Of a DNA stretch of 64,000 nt, positions 8,031 through 16,285 are shown in pieces (within the stretch, counting starts at the first letter, position 1; each line of letters begins with the position of its first letter). Below the pieces are notes generated by a model. The model was given only the letters and a program-made list of their open reading frames with translations. It ran no database searches and had not been told where the DNA came from. A program made the translations under genes and the position numbers. The DNA comes from Acidobacteriota bacterium (lineage in GTDB: Bacteria; Acidobacteriota; Terriglobia; Terriglobales; Acidobacteriaceae), in assembly GCA_003225555.1 (NCBI GenBank), contig QIAM01000001.1, forward strand, positions 60,894-124,893, written 5' to 3'.

Positions 8031-9074
8031 ATGGCATATGAGTCCGAGAGTGAACTGATCCAGGCCGAACTCGAGGATGAATACTCGGGGGAAGGTGAAG
8101 ACGAGATGGAAGACGAGTACGAGGACGAATCCAGCCTGGAGGGCGAAGGCTGGCTCGGCGCCATCGGCAATGTGGTCGGAAGTCTTCTTGGCGAAGGAGA
8201 AGACGAGTACGAGGACGAGAGCGCGTTCGAGTCCGAGGACGAAGCCGAGGATGAGATCAGCCCCATCCGCAAGATCTATCCTGACGCCATGATGGAGCAT
8301 CTGGGTGAACTGGCGTTTGAGGCGGAGAGCGAAGATGAGGCCGCCGAGCATTTTCTGCCGCTCATCGGCATGGCCGCCAGCAAACTGCTGCCGGTTGTGG
8401 CCAAGGCAATCGCGCCCATGGCGAAGAAGGCGCTGCCCAAGATCGCGCGGGCAGTGACGAGAGCTACTCCACGGCTGACCAAAGGCATTGGACAGGTCGC
8501 GAGGACGCTCCATCGTAATCCGCAGACTCGTCATCTGCTGAAGACGGTGCCGGCGATTGCCCGACGCACGGTGGGGAGCATCGCCCGCCAGGCTGCGCAT
8601 GGCCGGAACATCAATCCACGCACCGCCGTGCGGACGCTGGCCAAACAGGCACGGCGAGTGCTTGCTCATCCGCAGCAGCGCCGGCACGCGCTGCGCCATC
8701 ACAATCAGCTCGAGCGTAAATTCCACGGACGTTACGCACGTGGGATGGCACGGCCGCACTGGCGTTATGGCCGCTATCCTTACCGGTCCGGTCGTGGTCG
8801 GGTTCGCGGCGGCGCGGCTCCGGGATACGCTGCATCGCGTCCGGGCACGCCTGGCTACGCAGTTTCCGGCACGCCCGGATACGCAGCTGCGGGCGCGGTA
8901 CCGAGGATCGGCGTGCCTGGCGCGGGTGGACGCCCGGGCCGGTACGGACAGGTTGTCGGGGGACAATGCACGTGTGCGGCCTGTCCGGCCAGTGGCGGAA
9001 GCCCGGCCCAATCAACTTCAACTCCAACGCCAACTCCTGCCTACTGCCGTTGCTGCGGGCAAGTGTTGAGATAA
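8031..9074 (+). CDS. Acidic-leader / Arg-rich protein B with Cys-rich tail (paralogue of A)
   Basis: A 347-aa paralogue of protein A, 61 bp downstream, with the site AGGAGG before its ATG. It has an acidic leader with one GWLGAIGNVVGSLLGEGE island (~37-57), a helical hydrophobic-basic middle (FLPLIGMAASKLLPVVAKAI), and a basic domain homologous to that of A (VPAIARRTVGSIARQAAHG...AKQARRVL). Unlike A it then continues with a Gly/Pro/Tyr-rich low-complexity stretch containing repeats of GTPGYA, and ends in two cysteine clusters (CTCAAC and CRCC) that could bind metal or form disulfides. I recall the basic domain from uncharacterised proteins in other phyla, but cannot name a family. Function unknown. 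Confidence 0.85.
   Translation: MAYESESELIQAELEDEYSGEGEDEMEDEYEDESSLEGEGWLGAIGNVVGSLLGEGEDEYEDESAFESEDEAEDEISPIRKIYPDAMMEHLGELAFEAESEDEAAEHFLPLIGMAASKLLPVVAKAIAPMAKKALPKIARAVTRATPRLTKGIGQVARTLHRNPQTRHLLKTVPAIARRTVGSIARQAAHGRNINPRTAVRTLAKQARRVLAHPQQRRHALRHHNQLERKFHGRYARGMARPHWRYGRYPYRSGRGRVRGGAAPGYAASRPGTPGYAVSGTPGYAAAGAVPRIGVPGAGGRPGRYGQVVGGQCTCAACPASGGSPAQSTSTPTPTPAYCRCCGQVLR
8139..8201 (+). repeat. EGEGWLG unit 3 (in protein B)
   Basis: Third 21-codon unit, in protein B. Its peptide is the same as unit 1 over the core while the DNA has diverged at wobble positions, which supports paralogy of A and B followed by purifying selection on the island. Confidence 0.8.
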
Positions 9075-9098
9075 GAAACGACTCGTTGAGGCAAGACT

Positions 9099-10439
9099 AT
9101 GGCAACGCTGATCGAAACCATGCCGACGACAACCACCGGGGAAACGCCGGTTTCCCGGCAGCGCCCGAAAGCTGCTGGCGGTCCGGCTCCGGTGATGTTG
9201 CCATGGCTGCGGGCGCAATCGATCAACGTGACCCGGCACGCGGCGGCGCTCCGTCCCTTCAAGGCCGACGAGTTCGGAACTGGCGCGGAGGCTCCCACCG
9301 CTGGACACATTCAGGCGGTCAACAAGCTGATCACAGGCCTGAGAAGTAGCCTTCTGAAAATGTCCGGTAGGGTAAGCAAGTCCGTCTCGGTGGCCGCCGA
9401 GGAGCCGAGCACTTCTCGTCTGCAGGATGTGATGAGGAAGAAGGAGCACGCCCACAAGTGGGTCCGCGGAATCGAGAAGATTTGGGACTTCTACTTTGAG
9501 CTCTTCGGACAACGGCAGACTCGCTACGCGAAGTGGTTGCTGAGTTGCGACCGCATTGGCCTGGATTGTTACCGGGCCTATTATCTGGGGATCGGAGTAG
9601 CTCGGCCGATTCCCTCTCCGCCACCGTTTTCCTATATGGCAACGGGATTCGCTCCGGCCACGTTTCGCCGAGGGATCCCGCTCAAGAAATTGGGAAAGCA
9701 ACTGAATCCTTTCCCGCTTGTGCAGTTGCCCTACCACCGGCTGGTCAATCCCTGGACGCTGGGGGCGGTGATGCACGAGATCAGTCACAACCTGCAGAAC
9801 GATCTGGGACTCAACAAAGACATTCCGCGAAAAGTTGGCGTGAGTCTGCTCAAAGCCGGCGCGAGCCGTCAGGTCGCACGGACTTGGGTGCGATGGAACC
9901 GCGAGATGTTTGCCGACATGAGCGGCCTGATGCTCGGCGGTCCCGGCTTCGCCGGCTCGCTGATGGATATTTTGGCACGAGGGCCGGAGACGGTGGTGTA
10001 TTACAGCTCGCGAGGGCCGCACCCCACGCCGTATTTGAGGATGCTGATCAACACCGAACTGCTGCGGCGCATGGGATTCGAGTCGGAGAGCAGACAGTAT
10101 CGCAAGGCCTGGATGCGTATTTATCCCAACCCTTCCTCTGGAAGCATACCGCCGGCGGTGTTGAAATCGTTCAGTGAAGCTTGTCCGATTGCGGTGGATG
10201 CGATGTGTTACCAACCCTATCGCACGCTTGGCAATCGCAGCCTGGCCAAGGTGTTGAACTTTGGCAACAAGGAACAGCAGATGATCGAAGAAGCATCGCG
10301 GCGTTTGGCCGCGGGCGTGGATCCCGGAATTATCCCCGAGCGTTTCCTGATTGGGGCCGTGCGCTTGGCTTTGGACCGCCGCCATGCACGGCCGGAAATA
10401 CTAACCAAGAACTTCTATCGCGCTTTGGCGAGCGGATAA
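9099..10439 (+). CDS. Predicted gluzincin-type metallopeptidase
   Basis: A 446-aa protein with an HExxH zinc motif (VMHEISHNLQ, residues 226-230) and, about 39 residues later, a second acidic motif (NREMFADMSGL, Glu269) spaced as the third zinc ligand of gluzincins. That pattern predicts a zinc peptidase. The N-terminal ~100 residues are low-complexity and Thr/Pro/Ala-rich, without a classical signal peptide. No known subfamily is recognised. It lies 24 bp after protein B and 4 bp before the next gene, so it belongs to the same transcript. Substrate unknown; processing of the acidic-leader proteins is one testable idea. Confidence 0.75.
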   Translation: MATLIETMPTTTTGETPVSRQRPKAAGGPAPVMLPWLRAQSINVTRHAAALRPFKADEFGTGAEAPTAGHIQAVNKLITGLRSSLLKMSGRVSKSVSVAAEEPSTSRLQDVMRKKEHAHKWVRGIEKIWDFYFELFGQRQTRYAKWLLSCDRIGLDCYRAYYLGIGVARPIPSPPPFSYMATGFAPATFRRGIPLKKLGKQLNPFPLVQLPYHRLVNPWTLGAVMHEISHNLQNDLGLNKDIPRKVGVSLLKAGASRQVARTWVRWNREMFADMSGLMLGGPGFAGSLMDILARGPETVVYYSSRGPHPTPYLRMLINTELLRRMGFESESRQYRKAWMRIYPNPSSGSIPPAVLKSFSEACPIAVDAMCYQPYRTLGNRSLAKVLNFGNKEQQMIEEASRRLAAGVDPGIIPERFLIGAVRLALDRRHARPEILTKNFYRALASG

Positions 10440-10443
10440 ACAG

Positions 10444-11004
10444 ATGGCACTGGAAGCAACATTTCGACAGCTGTCGGTAAGTCTTCACAAGCTGCATGAC
10501 GCGCTCAATGCGCTTCACGTGACGATTGGAGACAAGCCCACGCACGATGAGGCAGCACTGGCGGATGGATTGGAGAATGCTCTTTTGGACATCATGGGAA
10601 CGCTGCACGAGGCACGCCGATCTGCATTGCAGGCGCGCCAGGCAGTCGGGCATCCGCCAGATCACGATCGTGCTCGGCGTGCGCTCACCCTTTGCCAGGA
10701 GCGTTTTCACCGCATCGAGCAGCAGTTCGCGTCGGATCTGGTTTCCTACGAAAAGATCAAGGAACTCGCCCGACTGGGCAATGAGCGGCGGGCGTGGCTG
10801 CCCTGGGCCGGCACCGTAAAGCTTGGGATCGAGCAATGCCGTCTGCCCCTGGAACAAACCAGCACGGTCTTGGCATCGTGCTGGCAGGAACTGGCGGAGC
10901 GAGCAGGAACCACCTCGATTTCGGTGCGCAACGCGATTGTGGGACAAAAGATCGTCGCGCGGGATGTGCGCGCCAGGGATGATATCGCTGAACGAGTCAC
11001 TTGA
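10444..11004 (+). CDS. Helical hypothetical protein of the cluster
   Basis: A 186-aa all-helical protein (MALEATFRQLSVSLHKLHDALNALHV) with no signal peptide, membrane segment or catalytic motif. Leu/His/Arg heptad-like spacing suggests helical bundles. It begins 4 bp after the metallopeptidase stop codon, so translational coupling and a partner role for that enzyme are plausible but inferred. Family not recognised. Confidence 0.7.
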   Translation: MALEATFRQLSVSLHKLHDALNALHVTIGDKPTHDEAALADGLENALLDIMGTLHEARRSALQARQAVGHPPDHDRARRALTLCQERFHRIEQQFASDLVSYEKIKELARLGNERRAWLPWAGTVKLGIEQCRLPLEQTSTVLASCWQELAERAGTTSISVRNAIVGQKIVARDVRARDDIAERVT

Positions 11005-11049
11005 CTGGCAGCAGAAGTGGGTCTGTCGATACCGTATCCGGAGGTCTTT

Positions 11050-12225
11050 ATGGCGGAAGTCAAAGTATGCGTCAATTTCTTCGATGACTCGAATCAAAGC
11101 CCTATCTACGTGGCACAGGACACCGAACTGCAAGTCCGTCATTCGGGAGGCGGCAAGTGGATCACGGTGAAACTCGGAGCCAAGAGCGAGAAGGGATTCC
11201 AACATTTTGAGGTACCCAAAGAAATAGTGGAAGCAAGAAAGGGGACGGAGCCGCTCTTTGCGGAACTCAGGCTGTCCGCCGGCCCCGAGGTTGGGTGCAC
11301 ACGCTACGCGACCTCTACCGTGACGTTCCTGGTGAAAGAGGAATCGGATGCAGATTGCTGCTGCATTCCTTGTCCTCTCCATAGGCTGGCGGAGGCCTGC
11401 AGCATAAAGTTTCGTGCCTTTGATGCCAGTGAGGAGGACTTCATCAAGAACGCGAAGGTGTTCCAAAGCAGCGTGGACTGGGTTGTGACCGCCGTCCGCG
11501 CGCCCGTGATCACACATGAATCTACTGCCAAATCGCATGCGGCGACCCTCCCATCTGCCCCTAGGTTTCAACCGTTTACTTCCTCCGCCAGAAGCGTGGA
11601 TGGCATTGCCGAAATCTTCGACGTGCCGCTCCATGGTCTGTACCAAATCGAGGCCCGGGCACCGGAAGGATATATCAGCGAGGGAGGGGCCCTGCAGTAT
11701 CGCTACATCTGCTGTGAGCGAAGCGTGGACATAAAGCACTATTTCCGGCCTTGTGGTAAGCGTCCCACTCGCTCCGCGGTTTTTGTTCAGCAGAAATGCC
11801 AGGGCATCCGATGGGGAAAGGGAACCACGGTGCTGGTGGGCAACAGGGAGGTAACCATCGGGGAAGACGGGATCATGAAGATACCGAACGACTTGAACGG
11901 AGTGCTTCCCGTAAGCTCCGCGGGAAAAGCATTCACCCCGTCGTCCCTCGACTTGCGCGAGGGTGCGCCCCCGGTCACCACGGTTGCCGTCTCCGATCAG
12001 CCGGTGACGGCAAGCGGACGCAACGCCGAGGGCTTACTGCTCGACCACACGAACAAGCCATTCGTGGGCCGGCGCGTGGCGGTACTGCTGCCCAACGGGG
12101 ATGAAACTGAAGTATTGACCGACCAGCAGGGACGTTTTCAAGCTCCCTCTGGAAGCACGGTTTACGCCAGAGAAGATGAGTGGGGATTGGCAACCGAACG
12201 GGTTTATCTGACCGAAAAGATTTGA
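11050..12225 (+). CDS. Multi-domain beta-sandwich-like protein with Cys clusters
   Basis: I chose the ATG at 11050 (MAEVKVCVNFFDDS) because it follows GGAGG at a good distance; the track's GTG at 11017 has no such site. The 391-aa protein looks beta-rich throughout. A Cys cluster (DCCCIPC) lies near residue 105 and further Cys pairs (YICCE, FRPC) around 225. The C-terminal ~75 residues (GLLLDHTNKPFVGRRVAVLLPNGDETEVLTDQQGRF) look like a carboxypeptidase-regulatory or Cna-B-type Ig fold. No signal peptide is visible. It could be a structural or adhesive component of the cluster; function unknown. Confidence 0.7.
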   Translation: MAEVKVCVNFFDDSNQSPIYVAQDTELQVRHSGGGKWITVKLGAKSEKGFQHFEVPKEIVEARKGTEPLFAELRLSAGPEVGCTRYATSTVTFLVKEESDADCCCIPCPLHRLAEACSIKFRAFDASEEDFIKNAKVFQSSVDWVVTAVRAPVITHESTAKSHAATLPSAPRFQPFTSSARSVDGIAEIFDVPLHGLYQIEARAPEGYISEGGALQYRYICCERSVDIKHYFRPCGKRPTRSAVFVQQKCQGIRWGKGTTVLVGNREVTIGEDGIMKIPNDLNGVLPVSSAGKAFTPSSLDLREGAPPVTTVAVSDQPVTASGRNAEGLLLDHTNKPFVGRRVAVLLPNGDETEVLTDQQGRFQAPSGSTVYAREDEWGLATERVYLTEKI

Positions 12226-12240
12226 GCCAGGAGGAATGTT

Positions 12241-13842
12241 ATGGCAGGGATCATTTTGAAGGGTGTACGAGCGGCTGCGAAGGTCGCTAAGAATCCGATT
12301 GCGGATCTTGCCGCGTATCCAATCCTCACTGAGGAAGTGGGCTATCCACCCTCGCCGCTGGCAACTCCAGGAACGAGCGGAAGTGGTGGCGGCGGAAGCA
12401 CCGGCGGGCTCGGTCAGATCGTCAACAAGGCCGTGGGCGAAGTCCTAGGCTGGAAGCTCAAGGCCGGCGACACGAAAGGCTTCCTCGGTGCTCTCAACCA
12501 GTCTTTCACCCTTACCGAGGTGGAAGGCCACGTTGAATCCAAATGGGCGCCTCGCACTTATGCAATTCAAACCGACCTGGCGGGAGGCATCACTGGCGCA
12601 CAGGCCAGCGTTTATGCCCGCGGCAAAGAGGCCCTCGACCAATCGATGCCTCTGTTGGACGGTCTCTACACTCTGGATCCCGAAGCTGATACCGAGGACG
12701 TGGTCGCCCTGAAGGCGGTAGTCAAGAGCCAGTTCACCGAACTCGTCAATGAACTCGCCTTCCTCAGCGGACCCAGGATCGCACGGGTGAACCAGTACTT
12801 TTCCCTGTTGCTGATCGATGCAAATTCTACGGCCAAGTTTCCTCCGGCTCTCGGCGCGCCTCCGCTTGTGGTCGATCCCGACCAACTCGGAGGCACACTG
12901 GGAAATCTTCGCGACGTTCTCGGCCTGAACTTCACCGACCAGGATTTTGTGAACTCCGTGGGAGACGAGCAGAATCTTTCGAACTTCCGCATACTGGCGG
13001 ACTACGTAACTTCGCTGGCCCAGAGCTGGATCAACAACGTCCCGTTCTTTGGGCTGGATGCTCCGAAACCCTTCTTCGGAACGCAACTGGTGCTGTTGTC
13101 ACGGCAGTTGTCGGTGGTGGCTGAGTCGGTTGATGAGGTTCGCTTCACTCTTGACTCGGTGTTCATTGGTCCTGCAGAGCGGCAATCCACCAAGCTGACA
13201 TATCCCTTCGTGCCCGAGCTGAAAGCGATCTTTCTCGAAGATCTGCTCTCGTGGATTCACAATTTCGCGGCGGAAGAAGGCCCCAGGCTCATCACGGACG
13301 GCGGAAAGTTTGGTGTGCAGAATACTTTCACGCCTGTGGTTCGCCAGCTCCTCAGCTTTATCGTGAATTTACCCAGTAGCCCCAGCGTGGCGAATCCTTT
13401 GCCCGCCGGCTTCTTCGCACCACGCGTAAGACTTTCGCTGGACGACCTGGTCGATCAGCTGCAATCACTGATCACTCTGGCCGCTCCAATCAAGCACGAG
13501 ATCACTTCGGAACCCGACTTCGGGTTGCCGTTCGGAGTGGAGGCCGTGGTGCCGATCTTTCTGAGCGACTTGCCCCAGGGATCGACTTCATCGTCGATTC
13601 CTGTGCATGTCAGAGGTGATGGCTTCCAGGCTCCGACAACTCCTGCGACGGTAGCATTCGTGGGGCCAGGCGCACCAACAGTCGCCGGAGTGTTCTTCCG
13701 CTCCGACACGCTGCTGATCGTGAGGCTGAAGACCCAGACCTTCCCGTTACCCCTGTTGAACTTCGGGACCTGGGACGTCGTGGTCACGAATGCTGATGGA
13801 CAACAAGTGACGCTGAAAGCGGGCTTCACCGTCGGCCCGTGA
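12241..13842 (+). CDS. Hypothetical protein with C-terminal IPT/TIG-like domain
   Basis: A 533-aa protein starting 15 bp after the previous gene, with AGGAGG before its ATG. The N-terminus (MAGIILKGVRAAAKVAKNPI) is basic-amphipathic, not a typical signal peptide, and a Gly/Ser linker (SGSGGGGSTGG) follows near residue 45. The long middle is helical. The last ~95 residues (IPVHVRGDGFQAPTTPATVAFVG...WDVVVTNADGQQVTLKAGFTV) read as an IPT/TIG immunoglobulin-like domain, common in surface proteins. No enzyme motif is seen. It is probably a structural or surface component of the cluster, but that is inference. Confidence 0.7.
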   Translation: MAGIILKGVRAAAKVAKNPIADLAAYPILTEEVGYPPSPLATPGTSGSGGGGSTGGLGQIVNKAVGEVLGWKLKAGDTKGFLGALNQSFTLTEVEGHVESKWAPRTYAIQTDLAGGITGAQASVYARGKEALDQSMPLLDGLYTLDPEADTEDVVALKAVVKSQFTELVNELAFLSGPRIARVNQYFSLLLIDANSTAKFPPALGAPPLVVDPDQLGGTLGNLRDVLGLNFTDQDFVNSVGDEQNLSNFRILADYVTSLAQSWINNVPFFGLDAPKPFFGTQLVLLSRQLSVVAESVDEVRFTLDSVFIGPAERQSTKLTYPFVPELKAIFLEDLLSWIHNFAAEEGPRLITDGGKFGVQNTFTPVVRQLLSFIVNLPSSPSVANPLPAGFFAPRVRLSLDDLVDQLQSLITLAAPIKHEITSEPDFGLPFGVEAVVPIFLSDLPQGSTSSSIPVHVRGDGFQAPTTPATVAFVGPGAPTVAGVFFRSDTLLIVRLKTQTFPLPLLNFGTWDVVVTNADGQQVTLKAGFTVGP

Positions 13843-13864
13843 GAACGTTGAACAGCAGACGCTA

Positions 13865-13881
13865 CCATGGCTTTGCCATGG
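13865..13881. repeat. Small hairpin between cluster genes
   Basis: A 7-bp perfect inverted repeat (CCATGGC-ttt-GCCATGG) in the 81-bp gap before the 390-aa gene. There is no T-tract, so it is more likely an mRNA-processing or stability element than a terminator. Its role is unknown. Confidence 0.4.
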
Positions 13882-13923
13882 GCCACGAACTTAGATGGCG
13901 CACAGTAATGAGGAGGGTCATCA

Positions 13924-15096
13924 ATGGCGACCGAAAAAGAGTATCAAGGCTTATATGACCGTATAGCGGCACTACGGGAGCAGGTGACGAGCAAGTTGTC
14001 GGCCGACTTGATCTCGAACCCGCAACTCGCCGATGCGCTCACCAAGCAGATTGATGACATGTTGGCCTCCGTGGTGGACGCCGATGCAAAGACGACACCG
14101 CCCCCGGATAAGGGCCTTGCACAGTTAGCTGGTATCGGGCCTGAGGCTGCGAAGGAATTCGGCACGACGCGGGTTCCGGCTGGTGTCGAGCCATACGACG
14201 AGACCATCACCTCCGAACGCATCATGGCAGTCGGAGATATGTACTACCTCTGGCAGCATGAGAAGATCGGTGTCTTCCGCGTGGTCCAGAAGCTGCAAGA
14301 GTTGTTCAAGGCCGGCACGGTGCGGCTGTCCGCTGGTCCGGGCGCATTTGCCCTCTACCAGTTTGATCGCCGCGACGTGCTGCGCTATACGAAGAGCGAT
14401 CGGCTCTCGGCTTACAAGCGCATCTTCGGATACGGCGCAGCACCAGTCCCGACCGGCTCGCGTGCCAACAGCGATTTCCACAAGTTGTTTGCTCACTTCG
14501 TTCACCAGGTCACTCTGTTCTGGCGTGACAAGCGCATTTCTGACGTGATCCGTGAACGGGCCTACGATCCGAGCTTCGGGTCCATCGCGATCGTACGGCG
14601 CGCAGGTCTGGATTTGCGCAACAACCTCAAGTGGTTGTCCTTCGGCCACTTGAATGTGCTCCGCGTGGAGGTGATGCAACTGCTCGACGAGGCGTTCAAG
14701 ATCCTCGACTCCGACGACGTCAAGCGCCTCTTCGGTGCTGACAACGCATGGGATGTGGTGGAAGAAGTGCTGATCCGCTACCACAACGAGCGCCTGGTGA
14801 CCTCGCCCCGTCAACGCATGGGCGTTACCGGACGCGAAGTGCTGCGCTGGCTGGCACAGCCGCATATTCTGCAGACCACGCGCGCACAGTTTGAAACCCT
14901 GCTGCTTGAGATCGCGGAACAGTCCGAAGAATGGCTCACGAGTGCGCAAGCGATGGGCCTGGGTAAGCGCACCGGATCGCACCGCGTCCTCCCCTGGGAC
15001 CAGACTCAACCGACGCCCATCAAGGCAAACGGCCGGCAGAAAGCGGGGGTTTCTCCGCAGCGGGCGCCGGCTCGCGAGTTCGAGTATGAAGTCTGA
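13924..15096 (+). CDS. Cluster protein of unknown family with acidic-aromatic C-terminal tag
   Basis: A 390-aa soluble protein with GAGGAGG before its ATG. The N-terminal ~60 residues are helical and the core is mixed (SERIMAVGDMYYLWQHEKIGVFRVVQKLQELF). It has neither signal peptide nor membrane segments. After a Pro/Arg/Lys-rich linker it ends in EFEYEV, which resembles the alternating acidic-hydrophobic strings in the leaders of other cluster proteins (FELEAELEE, ELELELEDL). I do not recognise the family. The gene is the last before a strong hairpin (15109-15148) and probably closes the first transcript. Confidence 0.75.
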   Translation: MATEKEYQGLYDRIAALREQVTSKLSADLISNPQLADALTKQIDDMLASVVDADAKTTPPPDKGLAQLAGIGPEAAKEFGTTRVPAGVEPYDETITSERIMAVGDMYYLWQHEKIGVFRVVQKLQELFKAGTVRLSAGPGAFALYQFDRRDVLRYTKSDRLSAYKRIFGYGAAPVPTGSRANSDFHKLFAHFVHQVTLFWRDKRISDVIRERAYDPSFGSIAIVRRAGLDLRNNLKWLSFGHLNVLRVEVMQLLDEAFKILDSDDVKRLFGADNAWDVVEEVLIRYHNERLVTSPRQRMGVTGREVLRWLAQPHILQTTRAQFETLLLEIAEQSEEWLTSAQAMGLGKRTGSHRVLPWDQTQPTPIKANGRQKAGVSPQRAPAREFEYEV

Positions 15097-15398
15097 CCCG
15101 GGACGCTCCGTCCAGGCACGGACTACCTCTTTGGTCCGTGCCGGGACGTTCTGCTGGTTGCCCGGCGGGCTACGCACGCGCTCCTCCGCTGCCACAAGGA
15201 CCTAATTACCGTCCGCTCAGGAATCGAGCGCCGCTAAGTTCGTACGGCGAAATGAAGGTGTGTGGCCGACACTGGTTGAACTATGGGCATGAACAGGCAA
15301 CCTAAACGCCAACGGATTTGACGCTTCGAGCACCACTCGATGGGAAGGTGCCTAATCCTGTCGAGACAAGCGGTCCGGTACTCGCTGGAGGCGAGCCT
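15097..15398. other. Gap between the two halves of the cluster
   Basis: About 300 bp without a convincing gene. The first 50 bases contain the long hairpin at 15109-15148. The track's TTG at 15318 extends the next gene upstream by 27 residues but has no ribosome site, so I treat that stretch as leader. A promoter for the second half is expected here, but I see no clear -35/-10 pair. Confidence 0.55.
15109..15148 (+). terminator. Strong 15-bp hairpin after the first cluster half
   Basis: CGTCCAGGCACGGAC and GTCCGTGCCGGGACG pair over 15 positions with one mismatch and a 10-nt loop, beginning 12 bp after the stop codon. The following sequence (TTCTGCTGGTTG) is only partly T-rich, so intrinsic termination may be incomplete. 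The position fits a terminator or attenuator between genes A-G and H-K. Confidence 0.6.
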
Positions 15399-16268
15399 AT
15401 GCGCGACGCCGATTTTGAGCTGGAAGCCGAACTGGAAGAATTGATGAGCGTTCTCTTAGAGAGCGATCTGGAGTCAGAGGCCGAAAGCGAAGCCCCAGCA
15501 TGCGACAACAAAGGTTTGCCCACGCCGAGCCGCGCGATCAGCAGGTTGTCAAGCGGGAGAATCCAATGCCCTGCTGCCGGTCGCTGGGGAATTTTGGACG
15601 TGGTCATCAACAATGCCGTACAGATGCTCGATAACACAATTGCCGAACTTACCAGAGCTCGCCAAGCGGCTTGCGAGGGCAGACCTTTGGGTTGGCCTAA
15701 CCTCAGCGATGTGACGGCGTGCTGGTTGAAGTACAAGCTTGGGGTGTGCATTGATGATCCCTCCACATGGACGGCTGGGACCTTCCAATCAAGTACTGTG
15801 GCGGAAGTTATCCGCAGGCTGGTAAAGCCCAGAGAGCTTCTTGCAAGCGGCGAGATCCTCTACGTGTGCGAGGAGACATGCAATCCTGAAACCTTGTTCG
15901 CTTTTACTTTCCCTATGCTTAGCGGCCGATGCAATGCCGGAACCCCCGATCGAACTATCCACTTGTGCCCACGGTTCTGGTCCGCCGAACACGCTCCCTT
16001 CAAAGAGCAAACAATCATCCATGAAGCAGTTCATCTGACACACTGCGGTGAACACCGGCCCGACACCATTGGAATTGGAGTCAGTATCGGATCGCCGGAA
16101 TGCTTGGCCCAGTTCGTGGCGGCAAACAACGGAAAGAAATTAGATCCTACTACCGTCGGGCAGTGCGGATTCACGAACCGATGTGGCACGGTCCCACGGG
16201 ACGCAATACGCCGGAACTGTGGCGGAATCGTTGGCAGGCCCGGTGGGTTGCCGGATTGGCGGCCCTGA
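15399..16268 (+). CDS. HExxH metallopeptidase-like protein with acidic leader (H)
   Basis: The start is the ATG at 15399, with GGAGG upstream; it gives 289 aa beginning MRDADFELEAELEELMSVLL. The first ~32 residues are an acidic alternating leader almost shared with the next gene (ESDLESEAESEA). A zinc motif HEAVH occurs at residues 208-212 (TIIHEAVHLTHCG), preceded by a strand-like HLCPRFW, an order reminiscent of M35/aspzincin-type enzymes. The third ligand is uncertain (perhaps the Asp of GEHRPD). Eleven or more Cys suggest disulfides and hence export, although no classical signal peptide is present. The leader may replace it; that is inference. Confidence 0.75.
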   Translation: MRDADFELEAELEELMSVLLESDLESEAESEAPACDNKGLPTPSRAISRLSSGRIQCPAAGRWGILDVVINNAVQMLDNTIAELTRARQAACEGRPLGWPNLSDVTACWLKYKLGVCIDDPSTWTAGTFQSSTVAEVIRRLVKPRELLASGEILYVCEETCNPETLFAFTFPMLSGRCNAGTPDRTIHLCPRFWSAEHAPFKEQTIIHEAVHLTHCGEHRPDTIGIGVSIGSPECLAQFVAANNGKKLDPTTVGQCGFTNRCGTVPRDAIRRNCGGIVGRPGGLPDWRP

Positions 16269-16285
16269 TTCCGAGGACATAATGC

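Noticed and set aside
7022-8201. Possible CRISPR-like repeats
   Set aside because: The repeats are coding, in frame, 144 and 973 bp apart, and diverge at wobble bases; there are no spacers and no cas genes.
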